NCBI GenBank assembly: GCA_030789695.1
Contig: CM061138.1
Span: 19,106,214-19,170,213, forward strand
DNA: 64,000 nucleotides
DNA from: Scilla litardierei
Lineage: Eukaryota; Streptophyta; Magnoliopsida; Asparagales; Asparagaceae
Reading direction: 5' to 3'
The notes beneath the pieces are model-generated. The model did not search any database. It saw only the letters and a list, made by a program, of their open reading frames with translations, and was not told where the DNA came from. The translations under genes and the position numbers were made by a program. Positions 11,184-21,424 of the stretch are shown here, piece by piece. How positions within the stretch are numbered: the stretch's first letter is position 1; the number at the start of each line of letters is the position of its first letter.

Positions 11184-12162
11184 GTGATGACAAACCAACA
11201 TAAATAATAATAAAAAATAATGATTCAAATGTAAAATACTTACTCCCCCTGCATTGATGACACGTTAATTCCAAAATGAATATATATGAATTGCATCAAT
11301 CAGACGAGTAAGATATATAATGAGAATCGATTTTTGAAATATCGGATTTTGAAAATCCTTATATATATCTTAACTCCCCCTGAATCTAACATATCAAACT
11401 AGATTCTTGGAAATTGAGTTAAATTTTCATTTACGCTATTTATTATCATTATCTCTCCCCCTTTGGCATTATCCCAAAAATGGGGGGCATACAACGACAA
11501 CAACTAGGAAATGGAAAATCCAACATCGGGAGTCGTAGACAATGACGATGGACCAAGTTGACACCTAGGGAAAAATGTGGAAATCAAATCAAGGTGTGCC
11601 AAAATGTCCATTATCAAAAAAAATAATCAAAATCATCAAAAATACCAAATAATTATTCATTTCTTGAATAAAGAAACATACTCTTCAATATTCAATATTC
11701 TTGGTTAAATTTGTGCATGGAAAACAATTCTATATAATTATAGAAATATAATCTATTTAACCAAGTTTTTAATCGTCGAGCGACGAATTCACATTTCAAA
11801 TGCATTCAACGAATATGGAAAAAAAATGCACGACGAATAAAAGACAAAGTGAATGACGATGAACATATATATATATATAGACATCATGAGTATATCAAAA
11901 AGGTATCACATCGAATACATGAGGTACATCATATGAAGCAAGACACATCATCTATATAAACATAAAAAAAATACATCATCATCATCAACATCATCAAAGT
12001 GTATCAAAATACATCAAAACAACATCATATCATAATATCCAACTCCGACATCCAGAAAGCGCAAAAATACATCAAAACATCTCTCAAACCCCATCCTAAC
12101 CCAAAATACTCTCACTAAGATATATCATCCAAAGCGTAGTGGAGAGTCCTCGAAACAAGCGA
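11184..12162 (-). other. non-coding 3' region of Copia-1
   Basis: This is AT-rich sequence between the stop of the third ORF and the polypurine tract, with no open frame of note. Parts are recognisably shared with the 3' non-coding regions of Copia-2 and Copia-3, for example the stretch around 11775-11790 that matches TCGTCGCTCGACGATT near 51398. This shows that the gag-only copies are internal-deletion relatives. A microsatellite (AT)n lies near 11866-11880. Confidence 0.7.
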
Positions 12163-13830
12163 TCACGAGGAGGTGGCAGGATCTGCAGTCTCCGTGGGTC
12201 CAGTCGACGGAGTGGACTCAGGATCTGCAGGGAGGAGAGGCGTCTCAACAGATGGAATCGTCGGGGCAGGAGTGGAGATCTCAGCAACAGGCTCAACAAC
12301 GGGAATCTCAACAGCAGCATGGGTCTCGACAGAAGCAGCAGCAGAGGCAGTGTCAACAGCAGCAGGAGATACATGAGCAGGCTCGGAAGTCTGAACTACT
12401 GCAGCAGAGGTCTCTGGAGCACCGGTAGAGGTGCCAACACCAGGAGCAGAAGATGTAGCAGCAGCAGCAGTGGCCTCATCGCCACGGGCTAAAGAAGTGA
12501 CAAGCTCGTCAAGCTCCTCATCGTCCATCTCCTCGTCCTCAGACACGGACGGAGGAAGATCAATGCCCATCTGACGAGCCATACGGCAAACTACCTCCTC
12601 GGTACGAGCCAAGCGAGACTCGTGCCGAAGAAGAATCCGTACGACATCATCCAAAGTAGCAGGACGAGAGGGGGCACCAGCAGCAGAGGGAGTCGCCTGA
12701 GAAGCAGAAGTGGTAGACCTCTGTACGTGACGAAGCGCCGCTAGAGATTTCTTCACGGCCGTCGCGTTCAGAGGCGTACCCAAGGGACGCTCATCGTCAG
12801 GAGGGAGAGGGACTCGGAAATGACGGAATACGAGGGTCAACAAACAAGGATATGGAATATGCGCAGACTTATTGGTCTTGCGTATACACTCGAAAGAGTC
12901 CATCTTATCGAGTATCACACGAGCCCAATTAATCTCGCATCCCAAGAAAAGAGCGTAGATCAATTTCAAGAACGGCTGGGATGGGAGTGAAGAGGATCCA
13001 TATTTAGGGAGGAGGCAAGACTTCAAGATCAGGTTAAGAACCCACGCATTCGGCTTAAAAGATTTCGATGGAACACCAATGAATGCGGAGGGGATAACCT
13101 GGAAGATATCTGAAAGAACTGACTGATCCAAGGAAGAAATGTCGTCTACGGAAATGTCCGAAGGAAGGAGACCACACGACGAGCAACCAAGAATCTCCCC
13201 CAAGATTTCTGCCGTGAGAACTATAGGAGTTCCCAAGACAGTCGTCTCAATGGAGTGGCTGGCATCGTACTGGCCTCGAACGCGATTGGCATAGAACAAT
13301 TTCACGAGGCGAGGATACGGTTTGGGATTGGCCTTGGGGTCGTATCGGAGATAATCAAGAAGACCACTATAGGACAGGAGATCGGCTAAGCCAAGGAAAT
13401 CAGAAAACTGGACGTAGTGCTCCAATAACATCGGGCAGTGTTCAATACGGTTGTAGGCCGCGAGACACAAAGGGTCATCGCGACACAACGATATGTCAAC
13501 ACCCCCCGCTGGCATTGGGCCCTTTCCCTTTGGCTGGCGAGTCCTAGGACGGAGAGGAGGAGTGGATTCCCTAGTGATAGGCTCATCCTCAGGCACAAAT
13601 TCAGTGTCGGAATCGGGAGGAGTAGCCGGAGAGTGGAGTATGGGCTTTTTGGATTTAGATTTACGGGGTTTGACGGTCGCAGTCCTAGGCTTCTTAGGAG
13701 GAGGCGAAGATGGAGAGGCTTGGGTTGACTTGGCACGACGCTTAGGCTTCGGGGGATTCCTAGGGTCGGAAGGCCCTACGGACATAGGTGAAGCCCCGGA
13801 AGAGGCGATAGGAATTCTCGTCTTTGCCAT
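12163..13830 (-). CDS. Copia-1 third ORF, env-position accessory protein (555 aa)
   Basis: This intact ORF lies downstream of pol, where SIRE/Maximus elements carry an envelope-like gene. Residues 1-110 are Pro/Ser/Lys-rich with nuclear-localisation-like clusters (KPKRRAK, PPPKKPR, KPRKSKSKKP). Residues about 120-360 form a hydrophobic, probably helical domain reminiscent of 'putative plant transposon protein' domains. Residues about 380-430 look like a short coiled coil (RILLRHESRLARTEEVVCRM), followed by an acidic patch (SEDEEMDDEELDEL). The tail from about 450 is Ala/Thr/Pro-rich. I see no signal peptide and no convincing membrane segment, so a fusion-type envelope is not supported. It starts at the only ATG before the basic region. 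It lies 0.9 kb downstream of the pol stop, with a palindromic array between. Function unknown. Confidence 0.7.
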   Translation of the reverse strand: MAKTRIPIASSGASPMSVGPSDPRNPPKPKRRAKSTQASPSSPPPKKPRTATVKPRKSKSKKPILHSPATPPDSDTEFVPEDEPITRESTPPLRPRTRQPKGKGPMPAGGVDISLCRDDPLCLAAYNRIEHCPMLLEHYVQFSDFLGLADLLSYSGLLDYLRYDPKANPKPYPRLVKLFYANRVRGQYDASHSIETTVLGTPIVLTAEILGEILGCSSCGLLPSDISVDDISSLDQSVLSDIFQVIPSAFIGVPSKSFKPNAWVLNLILKSCLLPKYGSSSLPSQPFLKLIYALFLGCEINWARVILDKMDSFECIRKTNKSAHIPYPCLLTLVFRHFRVPLPPDDERPLGTPLNATAVKKSLAALRHVQRSTTSASQATPSAAGAPSRPATLDDVVRILLRHESRLARTEEVVCRMARQMGIDLPPSVSEDEEMDDEELDELVTSLARGDEATAAAATSSAPGVGTSTGAPETSAAVVQTSEPAHVSPAAVDTASAAASVETHAAVEIPVVEPVAEISTPAPTIPSVETPLLPADPESTPSTGPTETADPATSS

Positions 13831-14123
13831 GGTCGAGGCATGACGAGAACAAGCAAGTAATCACGGAGGATCAACAACCCTAAGCACACAACCCTAACTC
13901 ACAAGCCCTAAGATGAAAAACTTAAATCCGAAACCCTAGAATACCTAGCAGGAGAAATCGAACCCTAGGGCAAGAAATCAACCTAGGAGGAGGGGGAAGA
14001 TACCTATGAGGAGGAGGCGACGGCGGCGGACGGCGGGGATGGCCGGAGATATGGCCGGAGACGACGGAATTTGAAGGGGCTCGATCGGGGTTTTGGGGTT
14101 TATCGGGCTGGAGAAGGGAAGAA
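13831..14123 (-). other. leader of the Copia-1 third ORF
   Basis: This sequence lies between the internal palindromic array and the ORF3 start. On the minus strand it has CTAGGGTTT-type motifs, pyrimidine-rich stretches and CCGCCGCCGTC-like runs, resembling a plant leader. No clean TATA box was found. A pyrimidine-rich initiator-type start is possible. Confidence 0.35.
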
Positions 14124-14508
14124 GACCGACTAAGAATGAATTTAGTCGAACCAAAATGAGTATAAGTCGGTCTGGAATCAAAAAGACACAAAGGCCCTAA
14201 CACACTTAGTCGGTCATAGTTCAAGTACTGACCGACTAGATTACGATCTAGTCGGTCGGTCAATGAGCTTGAACCGACTAAGTCGAAACAGAGGCACAGA
14301 AGAATTTCTAGGGCAAGAATTAGTCGGTCGCAGTATATTCACTGACCGACTAGTTTTCAATCTAGTCGGTCGGTAAGTGTACTATGACCGACTAACGAAA
14401 GAAAAAGATAGGAGTTATATACAAGCTTGATCTAGTCGGTCTGAGTTCACTTGCTGACCGACTAGCTGAGCATCTAGTCGGTTGACAAATGAACTTAGAC
14501 CGACTAGA
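14124..14508 (-). repeat. internal GACCGACTA array upstream of Copia-1 third ORF
   Basis: Three good modules (about 14204-14283, 14320-14397, 14430-14508) and one degenerate module (14124-14175) have the same four-half-site architecture and hairpin centre as the LTR array. It sits outside the LTRs, between the pol stop (14752) and ORF3 (13830). It is 5' of ORF3 in transcription order, just as the LTR array is 5' of the LTR TATA box. Confidence 0.9.
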
Positions 14509-14751
14509 AGAGTCCAAAAATTGATAATTGATTTCTCTTCACAAACCACTTGGATGAAACATCATAACTCTCTCATTAGTCATCTAAATTACCCCATAAA
14601 ACGTCGAAATCTTAAATACGACAATGAAATACGATTTCGAGCAATAAACTCGAACAAATCACATAAAATTCCCAAAAATTCAATAAATCTAGCATGAATG
14701 AAATATCGCGAAATATAATAGCATGCAAGATATTTGAATGAAATATGAATC

Positions 14752-14882
14752 CTATATCTCGGATTCACCCATAATCCCCAATTCTCGACGCAACCGCACA
14801 AAGGAGTCCTCCTTTAAGGGTTTCGTGAAAATATCGGCGATTTGCTTTTGGGTTTCAACGTACACTAAAATGATGTCCTTTT
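14752..14882 (-). pseudogene. Copia-1 pol, C-terminal RNase H piece
   Basis: The minus strand encodes the end of the RNase H region, including the motif QIADIFTKPL that is typical of copia pol C-termini, and ends at TAG (14754-14752). It was separated from the rest of pol (26845 onward) by the nested gypsy element. The reading frames on the two sides agree once the 5-bp target duplication (CTTTT at 14878-14882 and 26845-26849) is counted once. Confidence 0.85.
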
Positions 14883-15243
14883 TGATCGCTCCGGGACGTA
14901 CACCCAAAGAACGGTTGTAGTTTTACCGCAAGCGCACGGTATAGTGGCGAGCGGGTATCGAACACAGGGAGGACGAATGACCGTGCTTGCTCCTAATCAA
15001 CCTGGCTATTTAAGAATAGAGAGAATTGCCTTGGGCGATCCTGTCACAATCGTCAGACAAATGTGCGAAATATCAAATCAAATAAAGAACGTCTAGGGAA
15101 TGGGGAATCCCCGCTACTCACCGTATTTCATAAATGTGGTTCGTCGGTATCAAAATTGCTAGAATGAGAATTTGGATGAACTAGTTGCAACTAAATGTGG
15201 AACCAAGCTCACGCTCTCGCGCTGTTGCCGGTCTATAGCTATC

Positions 15244-15545
15244 CTAGGGCCGGGTCCAATCTCTTGCAAACCCTAGCCTAGGAAAGCTAGCAGTAGGATC
15301 AACATCATCGTCCAATTGCGCACCGAGCCCAATCTCTTGCAAACTCGGTCCACAATCTAAATTAGGATAGTTCCTACCCGTCCAATCTCTTGCAAACGGG
15401 TATCGGCACGGAATTGCAACCGGAGATCCTAGTATCGGTCCAATCTCTTGCAAACCGATACTTCGAAAGTCCGACTCCAACCCAATTCGGATTTCTAGGG
15501 CTTCCTATCAAATTGGGATCCAATCTCTTGCAAATCCCAATTGAT
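15244..15545. repeat. dispersed CCAATCTCTTGCAAA repeat in gypsy LTR
   Basis: Copies of (C)CAATCTCTTGCAAA(C) at about 15258, 15337, 15381, 15439 and 15521 are each flanked by short inverted partners, such as CGGGT before and ACCCG-type words after. The same set is found in the partner LTR at about 25401-25680. It lies in the transcribed leader part, downstream of the TATA box on the minus strand. Confidence 0.7.
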
Positions 15546-15935
15546 ATGAATACCTAGCTATCCGTAGTAATTCGATCCCAATCTAATCTCTAATTATTGA
15601 TTCTAGCACAATTTCTACCAATTTATCACAAATACGAAATTGGGCTTGTAGGGTTCATCCCCACGCCCCAAGACGTGGAGACTACTCACAAATCATAGCA
15701 ATAGCACAAAAAAAAATCAATGAAATAGGCAATGGAATTCATCACAACAATGATATAAACAATAAAAATAGAGTTTTTGGGGAAGAGAGATGCAAACCAA
15801 TGTAGTTCTTCAATTAATCCAACAAAAATCCAAGTTTTTCCTCTTCTCCAATCACAAATAATAAAGCTAAAAAGTAGTCTCAAAAAGCTGCAAAAAATCT
15901 AAGAGATGGCTCTTAAAACTAGGGTAAAAACAGGG

Positions 15936-15944
15936 CTTAAATAG
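15936..15944 (-). promoter_or_regulatory. TATA box of gypsy 3' LTR
   Basis: The minus strand reads CTATTTAAG, about 85 bp downstream of the palindromic array. The equivalent in the 5' LTR is 26086-26078, which should drive the genomic transcript. Confidence 0.7.
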
Positions 15945-16027
15945 CCCCAAAAATCGTCCAAAAATCCTGACCAAAACGCCCCTGCACAGCCTGTTTTCCG
16001 CAAATTTCGCTACAGGCAGCGCATCGC

Positions 16028-16406
16028 ACTCGGCCGAGTGACAAAAGTCGCTCGGCCGAGTGAAAACCCTGTAATTTTCCAGTAAGTCGGGGCTTTCAGG
16101 GGTCTTCAGTTCGAAGGCGGCTCGGCCGAGTGAGTTGTCGTCACTCGGCCGATGGCTTCACTGCACTCGGGCGGACGTGGTTTGCCACTCGGCCGAGTGG
16201 GTCTTCTGAAGCTCAGGTGGCCGAAAAACAGAAACTTCGATATTTTGGAGGGGCTTCGTCTGGGCGCCACTCGGGCGGACGTGGTATCGTCACTCGGCCG
16301 ATGTGGACTCCGACGCTCGGCCGAGTACACATGGAAATCGTGTCTGAACGGGTCGGCCGAGCAGTGTCTCGCTGGTCGGCCGAGTGGCTCCTCCACTCGG
16401 CCGAGT
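16028..16406 (-). repeat. ACTCGGCCGAGT palindrome array in gypsy 3' LTR
   Basis: About a dozen copies of the 12-bp perfect palindrome ACTCGGCCGAGT or close variants (CTCGGCCGATG, ACTCGGGCGGACG, TCGGCCGAGCAG) occur in under 400 bp, just upstream of the TATA box on the minus strand. The degenerate units keep one half-site. Confidence 0.92.
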
Positions 16407-16702
16407 GGGACACAAAAGATGCCCAATCTGATTGTTGTGGCCTCCTCGTCGCTCCTGCGACGTCCATTCTTCTTCCGCTCCTCTCCAACAGCAAAATATC
16501 CCTCGGGGAGGTCGTCGGTGGCCGTCTAGAGTAAGCGCGTCTCGAGATCACTCCAAATCGCGCCAAATCACCTGAAATGCGACAAAAACAACAAATCGTG
16601 AAAAGCATCGCAATATCGTCGATATATCGTGAAAAACATGATTTGGGCGATCTAAATGGCATGCAAATACACGGAAAAAAGGTGTAAAATGAGGAGTGAT
16701 CA

Positions 16703-16718
16703 AAATCCCCCAAGCTTG
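16703..16718 (-). other. polypurine tract of nested gypsy
   Basis: The minus strand reads AGCTTGGGGGATTT directly before the 3' LTR TGATCACTCC. The G-run plus position fits a gypsy polypurine tract. Confidence 0.65.
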
Positions 16719-18661
16719 CCTCTTACTCGTCCTCGAGGAAGATAAGTAAAAGGCGAACCCGGTGGATTCGGAAAACGAAAACGGCGAAAAACGAAAAAAA
16801 TGAAAAACGAAGAAGAATGAAAACCAAATGAAAATAAAGACGAAAGAAAGAAGCGAAGAGGTAGGGTGCTAGATCATTTTCTCAGGACGTGGGTTTCACT
16901 TACTCTTATAGCATGCACCGAATGAGAAATACATGTCAAAGAATCTTATTTTGATATCATAGTATAATAGTGCAAATAGAAATAGAAAACCCACGAACAA
17001 TGATATAATCATGAAGAACGGAATGATTTTAAAATTAACATTGCCTGAATCATTTAAAGCGGTATACAAATCACAGATCACACACTTTTCAATTGAACGC
17101 TTTCTATCTGGAATATAAGAGTATCACACTATAGAATAGAGAGAATAGAAAAGTTTGGATTTCATGAAATGAACGCTAGGCTTAGATTTCTGGATTTCGT
17201 GAAGCTAGAAACAATCTCACCGAGTATAGAATATTACTTAGCCTAGGTTGTCGTGCAATGTCAAGTAGTCACTCTCTCACACATCAATGGGTCCCCTCCC
17301 CCAAGCTTATCTATAAGCGTGGTGGCACAAAAATATTTACATCCCCATTTTTATATAGCTCCAAAAGCAAAGAAGAGAAAGAAGAAAGAAAGAAAGTGAG
17401 ATGGGATCTTTTATTGAGGATTTTTCCTCTTTTCTCTCTTTTTTTTTCTTCTCTTTTTTTTATAAGCAATATATACACAATGATCCCAACTCAGAGAGAG
17501 ATAATGATATACAAGAATGTTTTTCTCTCTTTTATTATACATATATTTTTTTAGAAGAAGTGATTTGGAGCTAGGAATTAATAGCGGGGGAAATGCCATA
17601 AAATAGAATCACTAAGGGGAGATTCACCAATGATTTTTAAAAGTAGAGAAATGATGTTCAAGATTTGTGGAGAAAGAAATATATATAACTCTCGGTTCAC
17701 TCTATAAGACATGCACGACAACTTCAGCAGGGTAATCTAATCTACTCAGTTTCGATCACAAAAAAGCTAACTAATCCAGATATATCATAGCTAACATCAT
17801 TCAATCATCCCGAAGTGAAGTGTACAATTCATGCATATAGAAGTGATATAGGAAAAGAAACCAGTACTCCAGATATAGGCATTCAATGCGTGAATCTTGG
17901 TGTGTTTTCTGTGATAGCATACATATGAATATTCAGGCTCAGCTAATAATAAAACTTCATCCATTTTCATGTGGAAAAAGTGCGGGTTACTATTTCTAAA
18001 TGCAAAGCAAGTCATAGCATGTGATATCAGAAATAAAATCTAAGACATGACAAATATAGCATGCATATAGAATAAGCTAACTCCACGTAGACATCATAAC
18101 AGAAAATTCATCTCTAGCATGAGATGAAAAAGGAAAGAAATAAAGATAAGAAAAATAAAACTATGCAATGCGGCACACAGAGAAATAAGAAAAACGTGAT
18201 GCATGGCAAAATAAAAGAAAAATAAAGAAAAATGAGTGCAAAAGTGAAAAAAACGGTGTGAAAAACTAAAAATAAAGGTGGCAAATCGAAAAAGAACGTG
18301 AGAACTCACTCCCCCAAGCTAAACCGCACAGTGTCCTCAATGTGCAAAGTGTGGCACACAGAGAGACAAGTAATGAGAGGGGCAAGTGAGGGTGCATGCA
18401 TGATGGAAAGAAAAAAGATAATAAAACGAAAAATAAAGAAATGAAAATATGATGCGGATATGATGCATGCACAGATATGAGTGATACGAGTATAAATGGG
18501 TCACCAAAAGCTCTCCCTCTCTCCCAAAAAAGATATATAAAGATACGGCAAAATGAGAATTCCAAAATAAGTGAGGGGAGGGTGGGGTGGGCAAAAAGGC
18601 ATCAGGACCCAGCAGAAACGGGCAGCACAACGGCAAAAGGAATCGATGGCATCAAGGGTGC
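16719..18661 (-). other. non-coding 3' region of nested gypsy
   Basis: About 1.9 kb of AT-rich, low-complexity sequence (A/G-rich on the plus strand) between the stop of the second ORF and the polypurine tract. The open frames seen here have no family resemblance and are rich in Phe/Leu/Ser from pyrimidine tracts. No recognised feature. A pol gene is not hidden here. Confidence 0.7.
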
Positions 18662-20866
18662 CTAGGAAGGTGGTGCTGCGCCGTCTCCGTCCTGAGGCGG
18701 AGGTGGTGGTGGTGGTGGTGTAGGCTGCTGAGCTGGGGTGGGCGTGGAAGTGGAAGCAGGTCTAGTGTGTGTGGAAGTGTGTGTGGGAACCTGCTGGGTG
18801 GGTGGGGGTACGCGCGGAAGACGCTCTAAGATCTGTGTCAGGCAGTAGTGGATCTGAGGGATCAGGTCAAAGCGTCTAGCCATCGTAGAGACGGTGGAGG
18901 ACAGGGTCCTAAGGTCACCTCTAAGACCACTCACCGCCAACTCAAGAGCACGTATGCTCTGCAGTACGGTGTCGGGCGGCGGTGGTGCAGAGGGACGCAC
19001 CGGTCTAGGCTGCGTAGGGCGGGGCTGGCGTACGCGAGTGGAGTATGTAACGGGCTCAGCAGGGAAGGGGACAAAAGGTGCCGCGCCAGCAAATGTGGGC
19101 CTGGCCTCAGTGTGAGGCCGGGACACTGGCTGGTGAGAAGTAGAGGCAACGGCAGCAAAGGAAGCGTGCAAAAGTGGCAACGAGGTGGCAAGAGAGGTCA
19201 GTGGCCCAGAAGTGTGGACAGACGCCACGACGCTCTCGGAGAATACGGCGGCTGTGGAGACAGAGGACTCTACCGCTGGGGCGGAAATGTGTGGACCAAA
19301 AGGCGCAATCCCAGCGGAGATCATGCTAGCCATGGTCTCCACGACCGTGGCAAACGAGGGCGCTCCACTCTCGACAAAGGTCGGCGGGCGCTCGGGGAGT
19401 GCGGAGCAAAGAGGCTCCACGGACAGAGGGCCAGAGGTGGCAGCGGGAGTGGTGGGGACAGCCTCGGAAGTGGTGACAGTGGTGGAAGTGGGCTCAGCAA
19501 AAGTACTCTCGACACTGACAGAGGTGGGGACAGAAGTGTCAGGAGCAGCGTAAACGTCAGGAACAGGCTGAGGGGCCACAGGGTCGACGGGGTCGGTAGC
19601 AGGCTCGGCAGGGTGTGCAGCAGGGTCTGCGGGAGCAGCCTGGGCAGCGTGGGCAGCGTGGGCCTCCTCGGCCTCGAGCACGTACGCAGCGGGGATGAGG
19701 ACATCCATCGCTGGGAGCCAGTCAACGTGGGCCGGTGCAATCTGGGTCCGAGCTGGGCTCGGGAGAATCATGTAGTCGGCACCGAAAGGGCCGTGCAACC
19801 AGACCCAGTGACGCTCACCATGCGGACGCAGCATCTTCATCCGGGCCATAACGTCTATCGACAAGGAAGTGGGGCCCGGAACGCGTCGCAGGTCGTTAGG
19901 TAAGTCCTCGCTGGTCATCATGGTAAGCAGGGTGATCAGACCGCCGCAGCATATCGGTGAGCGAGCGCCCACCGACACAATGATACGGTCTAAAAACCAA
20001 GCCGCAATGTCGATCACGACGGCGGGGACAAGCTCGTGTCCATCCCTAGATAGAGCTCTGGGACGTGTCATTGCATAGAGCATGTAGAGCTCTGGCGTAG
20101 ACATCGTGCCCGGCTCATATCTGGCCAAAAAGGTGGTCGCCATAAGGCGCTGGGCAATACGTAGGCAGGGGTGGACAATGGCCGAGGCCTTGGCCCTACT
20201 AGGGTCAAAGGCGGTGTGGTGGCCTGTGATACGTGCCCAGAAGGCACCGGCGTCAAAAGATGGTGGAGGGATATGTGTGGGGCCGTAACCGCGATCGGCT
20301 CCGGGGACGGCGGGCCAAGAGAAAAATGCTCTCATCATATCGAGAGTGACCTGGCACTCTCGATCCATGAACCGGAATGAGCATCCCTCATCGGTCCGGG
20401 CGATCGAACTCAAAACCTCAAGTGTCGGGCGGGTAAAAGTATCCGCCGACACCTGGAAAAAATCTCGCCAGCCCACGTTGTCGTACAACGTGAGCATCCC
20501 CTCAAGTACCCCCAGGCGTCCTAGGTCAGCGAGGTGTGCAAACCTGGAGGGTACGATCGAGCGCTGGGAGATACGCTCGAGGACGGCGCGGTGTGCGTCG
20601 TCTCGGAACGTAATCCCGAGCGGCCCGACCAGTGGAGCCGGTGGTGGTGGCTGTGCAGCGGCGGGGAGTGGCTGTGCCGGCTGTGCGGGCTGTGCGGGCT
20701 GTGGTTGCGCTGCAGGCTGTGCGGGGTGTGCGGGGCCTGCAGGCTGTGCGGGGTGTGTGGGAGAAGGCGGAGGAGAGTCCTCCACCAAGTGGGAGGGGCC
20801 GGGCTCGTCCGACCGCTTCCGCTTAGCGGAAGCTCTCGTCGACCGCGGCCGTGTCCGAGGCGGCAT
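18662..20866 (-). CDS. Athila ORF1-like accessory protein of nested gypsy (734 aa)
   Basis: An intact ORF. The N-terminus is basic (PRTRPRSTRASAKRKRSD, nuclear-localisation-like), then Pro/Ala/Gln-rich to about residue 90. Residues about 90-370 form a conserved-looking domain with aromatic motifs (NVGWRDFFQVSADTF; RFMDRECQVTLDMMRAFF) of the kind found in the Athila ORF-1 / plant transposon protein group. Residues 400-640 are a long Ala/Pro/Thr/Ser-rich low-complexity region. A predicted helical stretch (ALELAVSGLRGDLRTLSSTV) follows, then a Pro-rich tail. I see no RT, integrase or protease motif and no membrane segment. It occupies the env-like position but follows gag-protease directly because pol is absent. 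A palindromic array and TATA box lie 540-880 bp upstream. Several long complementary-strand frames are composition artefacts. Role unknown. Confidence 0.7.
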   Translation of the reverse strand: MPPRTRPRSTRASAKRKRSDEPGPSHLVEDSPPPSPTHPAQPAGPAHPAQPAAQPQPAQPAQPAQPLPAAAQPPPPAPLVGPLGITFRDDAHRAVLERISQRSIVPSRFAHLADLGRLGVLEGMLTLYDNVGWRDFFQVSADTFTRPTLEVLSSIARTDEGCSFRFMDRECQVTLDMMRAFFSWPAVPGADRGYGPTHIPPPSFDAGAFWARITGHHTAFDPSRAKASAIVHPCLRIAQRLMATTFLARYEPGTMSTPELYMLYAMTRPRALSRDGHELVPAVVIDIAAWFLDRIIVSVGARSPICCGGLITLLTMMTSEDLPNDLRRVPGPTSLSIDVMARMKMLRPHGERHWVWLHGPFGADYMILPSPARTQIAPAHVDWLPAMDVLIPAAYVLEAEEAHAAHAAQAAPADPAAHPAEPATDPVDPVAPQPVPDVYAAPDTSVPTSVSVESTFAEPTSTTVTTSEAVPTTPAATSGPLSVEPLCSALPERPPTFVESGAPSFATVVETMASMISAGIAPFGPHISAPAVESSVSTAAVFSESVVASVHTSGPLTSLATSLPLLHASFAAVASTSHQPVSRPHTEARPTFAGAAPFVPFPAEPVTYSTRVRQPRPTQPRPVRPSAPPPPDTVLQSIRALELAVSGLRGDLRTLSSTVSTMARRFDLIPQIHYCLTQILERLPRVPPPTQQVPTHTSTHTRPASTSTPTPAQQPTPPPPPPPPQDGDGAAPPS

Positions 20867-21403
20867 ATCGGCCCCGAGCGCGCCGAAAAATGAAAAAAGT
20901 GCGGTGCGTGTAAAAGAATGGAAAGAGTATACCCAAACACACCGCGAGTGCTAAGCAGTGGAAGCGTGCGAAGTCCGCGCCTCCACGAAGTCCTGAGCAG
21001 CCCGTAGAAGCTCCCCTGAGCTCCCCTAAGCTCCAAAAAGCAACCTGCGCATGAAAAAGAGATATCAGCGAGTAATAATCAAAATGTATGGAGCGATAGG
21101 GGTATAACAGATAGATATGGGAATTGATTCGGCTTGGGGGTTCGATTAATACACGGATCCTCGAAAACTACGCAAAAAGAGGAGAAAACGGGCAAATCAA
21201 GCTATACCGGAGGTGATCGGAGACAAGGCCGCCGGCGGCGACTCGGGCGGGGTGCGGCGATGGTCGGTGGCTGGCCGAGCGGCGGCGCGTGTGGGCTTGG
21301 TCGGGCGAGTGGGGGCTGGGTGAAGCGAGATCGGGCGATGGGAGCTGAGGGGGCGCGGGCGGATTTGGGATTTGCTATTTCGAAATCCGCGCCCCCCTCG
21401 CCA
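20867..21403 (-). other. leader between internal TATA box and second ORF of nested gypsy
   Basis: About 540 bp of non-coding sequence on the minus strand between the internal TATA box and the ATG at 20866. It is GC-rich near 21200-21400. Short open frames occur but match nothing. If transcription starts about 30 bp after the TATA box, this is the 5' leader of the second ORF. Confidence 0.45.
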
Positions 21404-21417
21404 CTTATATATAAAAG
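21404..21417 (-). promoter_or_regulatory. internal TATA box next to palindromic array
   Basis: The minus strand reads CTTTTATATATAAG, immediately downstream (7 bp) of the internal palindrome array. It is a stronger TATA match than the LTR box and is placed to drive the second ORF independently of the LTR. Confidence 0.65.
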
Positions 21418-21424
21418 AGTTACG

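Larger units (their letters stand above)
14883..16702 (-). repeat. 3' LTR of nested gypsy (1820 bp)
   Basis: The plus strand reads TGATCGCTCCGGGACG...GAGGAGTGATCA and is nearly identical to 25026-26844. It contains five to six copies of the short phrase CCAATCTCTTGCAAA (about 15250-15540) in the downstream part, a TATA box at 15944-15936 and the palindromic array at 16028-16406. Confidence 0.95.

Noticed and set aside
12139..12492. Arg/Ser-rich plus-strand ORF opposite the Copia-1 third ORF
   Set aside because: It is antisense to the Ala/Thr/Pro-rich tail of that ORF; the composition explains it.
16213..16713. 166-aa minus-strand frame, duplicated near 26355-26864
   Set aside because: It is read through the palindromic array, where ACTCGGCCGAGT without stops creates open frames in several phases. 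Its two copies are just the two LTRs.
18848..19903. 351-aa open frame on the plus strand, opposite the gypsy accessory ORF
   Set aside because: It is antisense to a GC-rich, low-complexity part of the 734-aa ORF, has biased Arg/Gly/Ser composition and resembles no family.
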